Assembly: GCF_036227605.1 (NCBI RefSeq)
Contig: NZ_CP109487.1
Location: forward strand, 1,798,001-1,862,000
DNA: 64,000 bases
Origin: Streptomyces sp. NBC_01439
GTDB lineage: Bacteria; Actinomycetota; Actinomycetes; Streptomycetales; Streptomycetaceae
Direction: 5' to 3'
A program made the position numbers and the translations under genes. The notes beneath the pieces were generated by a model. It searched no databases, had not been told where the DNA came from, and worked only from the letters and a program-made list of their open reading frames with translations. Positions 10,845 to 19,011 of this stretch are shown here, piece after piece. Each line of letters opens with the position of its first letter. Position 1 is the first letter of the stretch.

Positions 10845-10920
10845 CGGCGTGTAGCTCAGTAGCCAGAGCACCGACCTGCAAAGTCGGAGGGCGCAGGGGC
10901 AGGACCTGCCACGCCGGCCA
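10845..10920 (+). tRNA. Non-canonical tRNA-like element, anticodon GCA, overlapping the next start codon
   Basis: The 76 bases fold as a full cloverleaf. There is a 7-bp acceptor stem (10845-10851 with 10910-10916), then T8 and A9. The D stem is GCTC/GAGC, and the anticodon stem is CCGAC/GTCGG with loop CTGCAAA (anticodon GCA, nominally cysteine). A 5-bp T stem GCAGG/CCTGC, discriminator G10917 and encoded CCA (10918-10920) complete it. It is not an ordinary tRNA: the D loop AGTAGCCA lacks the GG pair, the T loop GGCAGGA lacks TTC, and the discriminator is G rather than the T usual for tRNA-Cys. The last A of CCA is the first base of the downstream ATG. It may be a degenerate tRNA, or a tRNA-like leader acting in processing or control of the next gene. 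Confidence 0.6.
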
Positions 10921-12791
10921 TGGACAGGAACACGGGAAATCGGCCGCCGACCCCAGGACTCCCCGCCCCGGGGCTCTCCACCGCCGGGCTCTTCGACCAC
11001 TACCTCACCGACGGGGGCCTCGCCCGCCTGTGGTCGCTGCTCGACAGCGGGCGCTACGACCTGCGCGCGCCGGAAGAGGCCGCGCTGCTCTGCGTCGCGT
11101 GGCTGGTGCGTGCCGGGGAGACCGGTGCGGCGGCCGCCCTCGTCGAGGAGGTACGACCCTTCGCCGGCGAGGTGCGGTTCGCGCCGCACCCCGCGGACCG
11201 GCCCCAACCCGGCGCGGACGCCGTGCACGTGCGTACCGTCGGTGAGGTCTCCGGCGCCCTCGCGCGCCGCGCGCCCCGTCCCGGCATCGAGGCGCAGCAC
11301 GAGGCGCTGACCGTCTGGCGACCGTTCGAGGACGCGCTGCTCGACCACTGGCTGCGCGCCGGCGCGGACGCCGAGGAGGGCGCCGGGCAGAGCAGCGGGC
11401 GGGGCACCGGGAGCGACGCCGGGGAGGGCGCGGCCCTGCTGGCGCGGTACCGGCGGCTCGCGGCCGCGCACACCCGGTGCACCGAGCACCTCGACCCCAA
11501 GTCCAATCCGGCCGTCCTGCGCCGCGCGCTGCAGGAGCGGGTCGCCGGGCGCGAGTTGTCGCCCCGCCTCGCCGGACTGCTGCGCCGTGCCGTCGCCTCG
11601 ATGGTCGCCAAGCGCGGCCGGCCCGGTTCCGCCGAACACGCACGGTTGCGCCGGACCCAGGCTCTGCAGGCGGAGCAGCCCGCGCACCACGACCTGGCCG
11701 CCCTCGTCCTGCGCCGCCTCGCCCCGCTCGACGCGAGCCGGGGGCTGGAGGACGTCGGACCGCTGATCGGCCCGGTGACCGCCGAGGAGGCCGCGGAGTG
11801 CGGGCTGCCCGCCGGGACGGTCGTCCCGGCGTCGGTGCGGGCCGCGGTCACCGCGGCGCGCAGCGCACCCCTGGACACGCTGCTGGAGCACGGGCTGGTC
11901 CCCTCCGCGGAGGTTCTGGGCGAGGTGGCGGAACAGCTGATCGCCACGCACACCGCCCGCGGGTACGCCGACGCGTCGCTGCGCACGCTGATCGCGGCGA
12001 CCTACCGGGCCCGCCGCGACCGCCGGTACCCGTTGTGGTGGAACCCGGAGCACCACGCCCGGATCAGCGACCTGCCCTGGGTCCGCGCGGTCGCCCCCTG
12101 GGCCGCCGACCCGGTGGAGGAGGCCCGTTCGACCCTGCGGATGCTCGGCGAGGCCTGCGTGCGGGCCTTCCCGGGCGCCGGGCTGCCCAACCTGCACGTA
12201 AAGGCGTTGTCCGGGCTCGCGCGCCTCGCCGAGCTGCCCGTGCCGTTCGCCGCGGAGCCGCTGGCCGACGCGCGCAGCGCGATGGCCGCTCCCGCCGTCC
12301 TCACCGCCGCGCAGACCGCCGCCGGGCTGCTGCGCGGCACGGTCTACGAGCGCTACCACGGCATCGACTACGCAGTGGTGCAGGAGTTGGTGGACACCGG
12401 GGACCGGTACGGTTTCGCCCGGTTGTGCGCCGAACGGGCCGGGCGCCCGGGGCATCCGCTGGCCGGCGACGCGGCGGTCATGGAGCAGGCCCGGATCCTC
12501 ACCACTTCCAACCTCGCCACCCTGGTCGTACACGCGAGCCTCACCCCGCGGGGCGGCTGGGAGGGCCCGGCCCGGGGCGCGTTCGCCGCGGCGACCGGCC
12601 CGGCCGCCACCGCGAAGAGCGCCGCGCGCGCCTGGCGGCAGCTGCTGTTCCACCTCGCGCTGTGCGACGCGGACGAGCAGGCCCGCGTACTCGGCTGGAT
12701 CGACGAGCGGGCCGCCCGGCTGCCGGCGCGCGCCGCCGCGCGGATCGCACTGCCCCTCGCCGACCTCCGCCTCGCCGCCGCCGTCCCGTAG
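10920..12791 (+). CDS. Protein of unknown function linked to the tRNA-like leader
   Basis: Encodes 623 residues that I do not recognise. It is rich in Ala, Arg and Leu, predicted mostly helical, soluble, with no signal peptide or membrane segment. A disordered Gly/Ser/Glu stretch occurs near residues 150-165 (EEGAGQSSGRGTGSDAGEG). A segment with conserved-looking aromatic residues is DRRYPLWWNPEHHARISDLPW. The ATG at 10920 uses the terminal A of the tRNA-like CCA and has no ribosome site at normal spacing. The nearest purine-rich run lies inside the T arm, 16-25 bases upstream. No other ATG start lies nearby in frame. It ends 11 bp before a strong bidirectional terminator. Confidence 0.7.
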   Translation: MDRNTGNRPPTPGLPAPGLSTAGLFDHYLTDGGLARLWSLLDSGRYDLRAPEEAALLCVAWLVRAGETGAAAALVEEVRPFAGEVRFAPHPADRPQPGADAVHVRTVGEVSGALARRAPRPGIEAQHEALTVWRPFEDALLDHWLRAGADAEEGAGQSSGRGTGSDAGEGAALLARYRRLAAAHTRCTEHLDPKSNPAVLRRALQERVAGRELSPRLAGLLRRAVASMVAKRGRPGSAEHARLRRTQALQAEQPAHHDLAALVLRRLAPLDASRGLEDVGPLIGPVTAEEAAECGLPAGTVVPASVRAAVTAARSAPLDTLLEHGLVPSAEVLGEVAEQLIATHTARGYADASLRTLIAATYRARRDRRYPLWWNPEHHARISDLPWVRAVAPWAADPVEEARSTLRMLGEACVRAFPGAGLPNLHVKALSGLARLAELPVPFAAEPLADARSAMAAPAVLTAAQTAAGLLRGTVYERYHGIDYAVVQELVDTGDRYGFARLCAERAGRPGHPLAGDAAVMEQARILTTSNLATLVVHASLTPRGGWEGPARGAFAAATGPAATAKSAARAWRQLLFHLALCDADEQARVLGWIDERAARLPARAAARIALPLADLRLAAAVP

Positions 12792-12802
12792 GGGCTACCT
12801 CG

Positions 12803-12837
12803 TCGGGGGGTGTCTCGTCGGTCAAGACACCCCCCGA
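12803..12837. terminator. Bidirectional hairpin terminator
   Basis: A 12-bp perfect stem (12803-12814 with 12826-12837, beginning TCGGGGGGTGTC) with an 11-base loop separates the two convergent genes. It abuts the stop codon of the VOC-HTH gene. Confidence 0.8.
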
Positions 12838-13626
12838 TCACTTGGGCTTGTTGCGGTAGATGCGACGGCCGGCCAGGTGCGTGGCGACCGTCTCGCCCCG
12901 CCACAGCTTCCGGTCGCCGTCCATCTCGTCCGGAGCGGGCCACCGGCCGCGGCTGATGTCCGAACGGATGCTGTCGGGCTGCAGGCCGGACGCCTCGGCG
13001 ATCTCGACGACGGTGTAGTGGCGCGACGGTTCGAGCGCCGTGGCTTCCCGGGTGTGGTGCTCGCCGAAGAACCGGGCGATGGCCTGCGGGTCGAACTCGA
13101 TGGTCCTGCCGCGCTTGCCGATGGCGGGCGGCCACCCGGGGTGCCGTCCCCACCGAGGGTTCTCCGACAGGTAGCGGGCGCTCATGCCGTAGTGCTCGGC
13201 TATCTCGGTGTACGTGACGCCCGTGCGGCCCTCGGGAGGGACGGGGCCGCCGTTCGACGCGCGGGAGGGGGCCCGGGCCGGTCGGGCCCGCTCACCGGTG
13301 CGCGGCGCCGGCGGGACCCGGCCCGAGCCGGTCTCTCCGACGGTGAGGACGACCGTACGGCCGTCCGGGTCGGTCAGGGTGTGCCGGCCCGGCGGCAGGA
13401 ACCCGGCGCCGTTCGGCGGGGCGGCGAGGCCGAGGCGCAGGTACCCGGTCTCCGGGCGTCCCGTGGCTGGGTAGAGCTCCAGGACGCCACCGTCGGCGAG
13501 CGTCGCCGCGTAGTGCTCCGGCCCGCTGCCGTGCCGCTCGCGCACGAGGCCGAGCCCGATGCCCCGGTAGAAGTCGCGGCAGGCGTCGAGCCGGGTCGTG
13601 TAGATCACGGCGAGTTCGAGGATCAT
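12838..13626 (-). CDS. VOC-fold protein fused to helix-turn-helix domains
   Basis: Encodes 262 residues. Residues 1-107 form a glyoxalase/VOC half (MILELAVIYTTRLDACRDFY, YAATLADGGVLELYP, LTDPDGRTVVL). A proline- and arginine-rich linker follows. Then come two helix-turn-helix-like segments: TYTEIAEHYGMSARYLSE with a short basic wing, and YTVVEIAEASGLQPDSIRS followed by RGRWPAPDEMDGDRKLWRG. The fusion suggests a small-molecule sensor tied to DNA binding, or a VOC resistance protein that joined a phage-excisionase-like DNA-binding tail. The ATG at 13626 follows an AGGAG site. I do not know an established family with this exact arrangement. Confidence 0.65.
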   Translation of the reverse strand: MILELAVIYTTRLDACRDFYRGIGLGLVRERHGSGPEHYAATLADGGVLELYPATGRPETGYLRLGLAAPPNGAGFLPPGRHTLTDPDGRTVVLTVGETGSGRVPPAPRTGERARPARAPSRASNGGPVPPEGRTGVTYTEIAEHYGMSARYLSENPRWGRHPGWPPAIGKRGRTIEFDPQAIARFFGEHHTREATALEPSRHYTVVEIAEASGLQPDSIRSDISRGRWPAPDEMDGDRKLWRGETVATHLAGRRIYRNKPK

Positions 13627-13846
13627 GCTGGCGCTCCTGGTGTGTGATGGCTGCGGGCGGACGGTCACCCGCCGCCCCGCTCCTCGCAACGGAAGCCCCG
13701 CCTGGGGTACTTGACCGCCACGCCGGTACGCGACGCCCCGAACCACCGGCCCCGGGCGCCCACTTGACGCATCTCCCACCCGGTGCGACACGCGCTGACA
13801 GGGAAGGTCATCTTAAATTCCTACCACGTCTGCGTACGCTGTCCCC

Positions 13847-14137
13847 ATGACCGACACCACCCCATCCGACCAGCAAGTACCCGATGACCTGCGCATCTTG
13901 ACCGTCGAGTATCTGAGCGCGGTCCGGGCGCGCCTCGCAGACGTCGAGACCCCCGTCGCGCGGGAACGGGCCGCACGGCTGTTCACCGATCAACTGCTGC
14001 CCGCCGTGGCGAAGACGGTCAAGGGCATACGCACCGCCGCCGTGGGCGAGTTGCGTCAGGGGCGCACTCTCAGGGAAGTGTCGGAGCTGATCGGGCTGTC
14101 CGTCCCCCGGGTCGACCAACTCCTCAAGGGGAAGTGA
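13847..14137 (+). CDS. Small helix-turn-helix protein
   Basis: Encodes 96 residues. The N-terminal two thirds is helical and charged. The end reads LRQGRTLREVSELIGLSVPRVDQLLKGK, a clear helix-turn-helix of the sigma-region-4 or resolvase kind. It is therefore a probable DNA-binding protein of unknown target. No ribosome site precedes the ATG, and a TACGCT -10-like box lies about six bases upstream, suggesting a leaderless transcript. It stands alone between two leftward genes. Confidence 0.65.
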   Translation: MTDTTPSDQQVPDDLRILTVEYLSAVRARLADVETPVARERAARLFTDQLLPAVAKTVKGIRTAAVGELRQGRTLREVSELIGLSVPRVDQLLKGK

Positions 14138-14209
14138 GGAGTTGCCGCATCTTCGGACTGGGCTGCCCGACCTCGGTCTGACGTCGGCGCTCCGCGGGGC
14201 GGCGCGCCA

Positions 14210-15595
14210 TCAGCCGGCGACCACCTTGGGCGCGCAGCGCATGCCGATGTAGCAGCAGGGGGTGCCGTCCACGAGGGTGGCGAAGACGACGGGCGTCCAG
14301 TCCCCGCTGAAGGAGGGGCCGGCGCCGGAGGCGGCGAAGACCGTGGCGCTGAGCGGGGTCAGGTCCATCTCCAGCGGTGGCGAGAAGTCCCGCATCCCGT
14401 CGACGAACTCGTACGACAAGTGGGCGGTCCCCCCGGGCCGCACGCTGACGGAGATGACCACCCCTTCCCGACGGTAGGTGCCGACCAGCGGGACCAGGTC
14501 GACGACGGGGGGACGCGCGGGCGGCGCGAAGGCGGGCGGCATGTGGACCCCGGCGAGCTCGCGGAGCAGTTCGCGCATCAGGTCGGCGTAGAGGAAGCGG
14601 GAGGCGCCCCCGTTGGTGAGCAGGACGGCGATGAGATCGGCACCGGGAACCACGCGCACATAGCCGTACTGGCCGATCGAGGCGCCGTCGTGGCCGTATC
14701 CCGGGATCCCGTTCCAGTCGTACAGCGACCATCCCAGCCCCCATCCGTCCGCGCTCACCGTCCACCTGTCGGGTACGTCGACCGCCCACCGCTGCATCTC
14801 CGCGACGGCCCGGGCGCCGAGGACCTGCGTGCCGTCAGGGGCGGAGCCGCCGTCGAGGTGCAGCTTGGCCAGCCGGAGCACGTCCGCGGCGGTGGCCAGG
14901 ACGCGTCCGTACGGCCCTGCCGAACGGGGCATCATGTCCCAGGCCGGCGCGGGCTCCGGGTCCGGCCCCTCGCCCGGAAGGTGCCCCATCGCGGTGCGGA
15001 AGGCCAGCGCCTCCTCGGGCAGGGTCATGGTGTGGGTCAGGCTCAAGGGGGCGAGGAGCCGCTCCTTGAGGGCCTGGTCCCAGCTGCGTCCGGTGAGCAC
15101 CTCGACGATGCGGCCGAGGACGTTGTACCCGATGCTGCTGTAGGAGACCGCGGTGCCGGGCGGACAGTCCAGCACCACGTTCCGGGCCGCCGCCACGTAC
15201 TTGGCCACGCAGTCGTCCCCGCGGCCGCTGTCGTAGGTAAAGTCGCAGGTCAAACCACTTGTGTGACTGAGGAGTTGGCGGGCGGTGATGGTCTTGGTGG
15301 CTTCGGGGTCGGCCACGGAGAACTCCGGGAGCACCTCGATCACGGGCGCGTCGAGGTCCAGTTCGCCCGCGGCGGCGAGCTGCATGACCAGGGTCGCCGT
15401 GTAGAGCTTCGCTATCGATCCGAGCTGGAACACCGAGTCGGTGGTCGCCTCCACCCCGGTGCCACGGTGCAGGACGCCGCTCGCCAGCTCGTGGAGCTTT
15501 CCCTCGGCGAAGACCGCGAGGGTGGCACCGGGCACGTGATGGGCGGCGCGCAGCGCGTCGAGGCGGCTCTGCCAGTGGGCCGGGGAGAACGTCAC
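14210..15595 (-). CDS. Serine hydrolase of the beta-lactamase / D-aminopeptidase family
   Basis: Encodes 461 residues of the class C beta-lactamase-like family of esterases and peptidases. The catalytic SxxK is SIAK in FQLGSIAKLYTATLVMQL, and the YxN motif is YNV in YSSIGYNVLGRIVEVLTG. GYGHDGASIGQYGYVRV supplies the late HxG motif. A C-terminal beta-rich lipocalin-like domain follows (VPLVGTYRREGVVISVSVRPGG). There is no clear signal peptide. The start is the GTG at 15595, six bases after AAGGA. It is divergent from an AraC-type regulator across a 256-bp interval filled with direct repeats, so it is the most likely regulatory target. Confidence 0.85.
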   Translation of the reverse strand: MTFSPAHWQSRLDALRAAHHVPGATLAVFAEGKLHELASGVLHRGTGVEATTDSVFQLGSIAKLYTATLVMQLAAAGELDLDAPVIEVLPEFSVADPEATKTITARQLLSHTSGLTCDFTYDSGRGDDCVAKYVAAARNVVLDCPPGTAVSYSSIGYNVLGRIVEVLTGRSWDQALKERLLAPLSLTHTMTLPEEALAFRTAMGHLPGEGPDPEPAPAWDMMPRSAGPYGRVLATAADVLRLAKLHLDGGSAPDGTQVLGARAVAEMQRWAVDVPDRWTVSADGWGLGWSLYDWNGIPGYGHDGASIGQYGYVRVVPGADLIAVLLTNGGASRFLYADLMRELLRELAGVHMPPAFAPPARPPVVDLVPLVGTYRREGVVISVSVRPGGTAHLSYEFVDGMRDFSPPLEMDLTPLSATVFAASGAGPSFSGDWTPVVFATLVDGTPCCYIGMRCAPKVVAG

Positions 15596-15688
15596 ATCGG
15601 TTCCTTCGACTCGGTGGTCCCGTACGGATCGCCGCACGCTTCTTGATCCACATACCGGGATCCACGCCACCGTAGGTCGGTCCCCGAT

Positions 15689-15809
15689 GCGCCGATAAGG
15701 ACCCTCGGGCGCCAACGAGGGGACCCCCGGCGCCACCGGGGAACACCGCGCGCCCGCAGGAGAAACGTTCGCGCCACCAGGGGATCCTGCGCGCCAAAGG
15801 GGCAACTGG
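15689..15809. repeat. Six helically phased direct repeats, probable regulator-binding array
   Basis: GCGCC begins at 15689, 15709, 15730, 15750, 15771 and 15791, giving steps of 20, 21, 20, 21 and 20 bp. Each unit continues with a purine-rich GGGG or GGAGA core near its middle (for example GCGCCACCAGGGGATCCTGC). All copies face the same side of the helix. They fill the divergent promoter region between the serine hydrolase and the AraC-type gene. Cooperative binding by that regulator is inferred. Confidence 0.7.
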
Positions 15810-15851
15810 ACGGGCCTGTTCGAGCGATCGGCTGGTAGCGTCGTCCGTCCT

Positions 15852-16916
15852 ATGCGCTCTCCCGGCACCGACGGCACCGTCTCCGTCCACCTCGCGCGGT
15901 TCGTCGTCGACGCCTTGCACCGCTCGGGCGTGCGCCCGGGCAGGGTCGCCCGATTACCCGACCTCGGACCCGAGGTGCTGGACAACGATCTGGCCCGGGT
16001 CTCGACCGCGTCGGCGCTGGCCGTGTGGGAGCAGCTGACGCTCGCGGAGCCGGGTACGGCCATCGGCGCGCTGATCACCGCCGAGGCCCCGATCGGTACG
16101 TTCGGCCTGTGGGACTACCTGGTGACCACCGGGCCCACCCTTCGGGAAACCCTGAAGCAGGCGGTGGAGTACAACGCCGTCATCGGTGACGCGGCCCAGG
16201 AGAAGCTGCTCGTCGAGGAGGACGGTCGGTCCTTCACCATCCGTCATGCGACCGGTAGTTGGGGCCCCGATGTGGTGGAGGCGATCGACTTCTTCGCCCT
16301 GGGCGTGTTCCTGACCCGGGCCCGGGCCGCCACCGGTCGGCCCGTCGTCCCGCTGCGCGTCTCCGTGACGCACGGCGCGTCCGGCCGCTTCCGGCGGCTG
16401 ACGGAGTTCTTCGGGACCACCCGCATCGACTTCGGCGCCGCGTACAACTCGATCACCTTCCACGACAACGACGTGCGCGCGCCGCTGCCCAAGGCGCAGC
16501 CGGGGCTGGACCGCATCCTGGCCCAGCATGCGGCACTGACGATCGCGTCCGCACAGCCGGCCCTGCTCTGGCAGGACCGCTTCCGGATGGTCCTCGACTC
16601 CGCCTTCCGGGAGGACTCGGTGAGTCTGGAGCAGGTGGCGCAGCGGCTGGCGATGAGCCCGCGCACCCTCCAGCGGCGCCTGGGCGAGCACGGCACGACC
16701 TGGCGCGAGGAGGTCGAGGCCGTGCGCCAGGAGCACACCATGGAACTCCTGCGCGCCACCGATCTACCGCTCCGCTCGGTCGCGGCCCGGGTCGGTTACA
16801 GCGACATGCGCGCGCTGCGCCGGGCGGTGCGCCGCTGGGAGGGGCGGGCTCCTCGCGACATCCGCAACGAAGCGGGCGTCGCGGCGGCGCCGATGGGCGC
16901 CGACGCGGGCAAGTGA
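15852..16916 (+). CDS. AraC-family transcriptional regulator (OruR/MmsR-like)
   Basis: Encodes 354 residues. Residues 1 to about 200 match the ligand-binding region of OruR/ArgR-type AraC regulators (ALAVWEQLTLAEPGTAIGALITAEAPIGTFGLWDYLVTTGPTLRE, split across the region; LTEFFGTTRIDFGAAYNSITF). The C-terminal 100 residues are the double helix-turn-helix (VSLEQVAQRLAMSPRTLQRRL and LPLRSVAARVGYSDMRALRRAVRRW). It probably activates the divergent hydrolase gene, or itself, through the repeat array directly upstream. A TAGCGT box near 15836 with no ribosome site suggests a leaderless start. The inducer is unknown. Confidence 0.88.
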   Translation: MRSPGTDGTVSVHLARFVVDALHRSGVRPGRVARLPDLGPEVLDNDLARVSTASALAVWEQLTLAEPGTAIGALITAEAPIGTFGLWDYLVTTGPTLRETLKQAVEYNAVIGDAAQEKLLVEEDGRSFTIRHATGSWGPDVVEAIDFFALGVFLTRARAATGRPVVPLRVSVTHGASGRFRRLTEFFGTTRIDFGAAYNSITFHDNDVRAPLPKAQPGLDRILAQHAALTIASAQPALLWQDRFRMVLDSAFREDSVSLEQVAQRLAMSPRTLQRRLGEHGTTWREEVEAVRQEHTMELLRATDLPLRSVAARVGYSDMRALRRAVRRWEGRAPRDIRNEAGVAAAPMGADAGK

Positions 16917-17146
16917 CCTGCGCCCGGCACCCCGAGAACTCCTCACGGAATGCGGTTCGGCCGAGGACCCTGCTGTCGGCGGTAGGTGGGGGCGGGCCCG
17001 CGCCCGTTCGGCCGTCACGAAACGGTCATCATCCGGTCCCATTCCGACACTAATGGTCGGGAAGCATTCCGCTGGAGAACGTCAGTCCAGCAAGGGACCC
17101 CTCCTGTGCTCCTTTCCCGACGAGCCGTACCCAGGGCACCGCTCGC

Positions 17147-17833
17147 GTGACCCACCGCAAACCCAAGCCACGACTCATGTCGCGCCGCACCGCAATGGTC
17201 TGCACCAGCAGCGGACTTATCGCCACCGCTTTCGGCGTCGTCGACCGCGGCGGGGACCCCGGGCCCGTCCGCATCGAGGCGCAGGACGCGGGCGGGGCAG
17301 CGCCGCCCGCCGAACCGGCTCCCGAACCCGGGAGGCAGGCATGGATGCCGGACGCCACCCGCAAGCCCCTGTCCGTGAACTTCACTCCGGGCGGGCTCAG
17401 GGAGATGCGGGGGCTGGTCCTGCACGTGCAGGAGGGCGAGAACTCGCTCCACGACCACTTCAGTGACCCTGCGGCCCGGGCCTCCGCGCACTTCTGGGTC
17501 TCGCAGTCCGGCGAGATCGAACAGTACGTCTCCGCGCACGACCGGGCCTGGGCGCAGGGCACCGGCAACCCGTCGTGGCTCTCGGTGGAGACCTCGGGGT
17601 TCGCGAGCCGGCCGCTCACCGCGCAGCAGGTCGACTCCGTCGCCCGCATCTACGCCTGGGGCATGGCCCAGCACGGCTGGCCCCTCGAACCCGCCTCCAC
17701 ACCACAGGGCCGGGGGTTGGGCATCCACCGCATGGGCGGCCGGGACTGGGGCGGCCACTCCTGCCCGGGCCCGCTGCGCTCCGCCCAGGCGGGAGAGATA
17801 CTCAGCGCGGTCCGCCACAAGTCCCCCCGTTAG
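17147..17833 (+). CDS. Secreted N-acetylmuramoyl-L-alanine amidase (amidase_2/PGRP type)
   Basis: Encodes 228 residues from the GTG at 17147. The N-terminus carries a twin-arginine-type signal (MSRRTAMVCTSSGLIATAF), so export by Tat is likely. The catalytic domain shows zinc ligands in GLVLHVQEG, GIHRMGGRDWGGHSCPGP and an aromatic core WLSVETSGF. It would cleave the amide between muramic acid and L-alanine in peptidoglycan, outside the membrane. At about 190 mature residues it is a minimal enzyme without cell-wall-binding repeats. No operon partner is evident; the next gene is convergent. Confidence 0.82.
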   Translation: MTHRKPKPRLMSRRTAMVCTSSGLIATAFGVVDRGGDPGPVRIEAQDAGGAAPPAEPAPEPGRQAWMPDATRKPLSVNFTPGGLREMRGLVLHVQEGENSLHDHFSDPAARASAHFWVSQSGEIEQYVSAHDRAWAQGTGNPSWLSVETSGFASRPLTAQQVDSVARIYAWGMAQHGWPLEPASTPQGRGLGIHRMGGRDWGGHSCPGPLRSAQAGEILSAVRHKSPR

Positions 17834-17935
17834 GCCCGGCCCTGATCAGTCGGCGGCTCGGCGGCGACCCCGGCGGCGGGGGTACGGGAAGAAGCGCGGC
17901 GGACGTTCGGCGGCCCGCGCGGGCGGCCGGTCCGG

Positions 17936-18301
17936 TCACTTCATGGCGTACTGGGTCTTCTCCGCGAGCTTGCCGTCCTTGAAGCAGAAGCGAAGCACGG
18001 TCTCTTCGCCGTTCTTGGACGCGCCGCTGGACATGTACCAGGAGCAGGTGCTGCCCTCGGGCTCGGCCGGTCCGCCCTCCTTGAGGGCGCTCTTGACGAA
18101 GCTCTCGCCGGACGGGAGCTTGCCGCGCACCTCGCTCTCCGCGTCCCCGGTCTTCACCGCTTCGTAGACCGCGGGGTCGAGCAGGGTCTTGTCGGCCATG
18201 TCGAGGACCTTCCCCAGGCCGAAGACCACCGCCACGAGGAGGCCCACGCCGAGGACCAGCGCCACCGCGCACCCGATCAGACAACCCTTGCGCTGAGCCA
18301 C
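17936..18301 (-). CDS. Small membrane-anchored protein, unknown
   Basis: Encodes 121 residues from the GTG at 18301, which follows GGAGG at seven bases. It has one N-terminal membrane helix (GCLIGCAVALVLGVGLLVAVVFGLG) with a short basic tail before it. The outside domain of about 90 residues includes SEVRGKLPSGESFVKSALKEGG and two cysteines that could pair (TCSWYMSSG, LRFCFKDGKL). It resembles small secreted or anchored proteins common in Streptomyces. No function can be assigned. Confidence 0.7.
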   Translation of the reverse strand: MAQRKGCLIGCAVALVLGVGLLVAVVFGLGKVLDMADKTLLDPAVYEAVKTGDAESEVRGKLPSGESFVKSALKEGGPAEPEGSTCSWYMSSGASKNGEETVLRFCFKDGKLAEKTQYAMK

Positions 18302-18491
18302 GCCCGTTCCTCCATGTCGTTCGTGTCCGGCGGCGTTCGCCTGGACGTTCACACCTTCCCAAGGGGCGGGGGCCGCGGGCTGTCCTCGAAAGTCGTCGGC
18401 CGTCGCAACGATCGTCGTTCGAGGTCAGACCGATCGACCCGTGTATACAGGGAGGAGATCGACCATCCGGGCGAAGCGAGAGGAAACCACC

Positions 18492-18962
18492 GTGAGTGAG
18501 CACACCATCGAGCCGCTGATCGTCGTCGGCGTGGACGGGTCGGACCATTCCAAGGAGGCGCTGCGCTGGGCGGTCGCGCAGGCCGCGGCGACGGGCGCCC
18601 GGGTGCACGCCGTCATGGCCTGGGAGTGGAACCGCAATCCGTTCGCCATCGGCCCGATGGCCGCCGAGACGGCCGATGCGGAGGCGGTGACGGCCGAGGA
18701 GGCCGCCCGCCGGAAGCTGGCGGACACGGTCGCCGCGACCGTCGGCACCTCGCCCGGTGTCCCGGTGTTCCGGCGCGTCGAGCAGGGCTCCCCGGCGCAG
18801 GTCCTGGTCGACGCCTCGAAGGAGGCGGACCTGACGGTGGTCGGCACCCGCGGGTACGGGGGTTTCAAGGGCGCACTCCTGGGGTCGGTGAGCCAGCAGG
18901 TCGTCCAGTACTCCGCCAGCACGGTCGTGATCGTCCGCGAGGGCGCGGACGAGAACGACTGA
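18492..18962 (+). CDS. Universal stress protein
   Basis: Encodes 156 residues of one UspA domain. It begins IVVGVDGSDHSKEALRWAVAQAAATGARVHAVMAWEW and ends with the ATP-binding loop GTRGYGGFKGALLGSVSQQV, matching the GxxGxxxxxxxxGS(V/T) signature. It therefore probably binds ATP. The GTG at 18492 lies seven bases after GAGAGGA and is a better start than the longer frame. A TATACA box near 18444 may be its -10. Such proteins act in stress and dormancy; the specific role is unknown. Confidence 0.9.
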   Translation: MSEHTIEPLIVVGVDGSDHSKEALRWAVAQAAATGARVHAVMAWEWNRNPFAIGPMAAETADAEAVTAEEAARRKLADTVAATVGTSPGVPVFRRVEQGSPAQVLVDASKEADLTVVGTRGYGGFKGALLGSVSQQVVQYSASTVVIVREGADEND

Positions 18963-19011
18963 CGGCCCGCCGGCCGCCGCACTCGGACCTACTCGTCGTT
19001 GCCCGAGTGGC

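Noticed and set aside
10845..10920. Plain functional tRNA-Cys
   Set aside because: Loss of D-loop GG and T-loop TTC, a G discriminator and overlap with a start codon make an ordinary decoding role doubtful, although it cannot be excluded.
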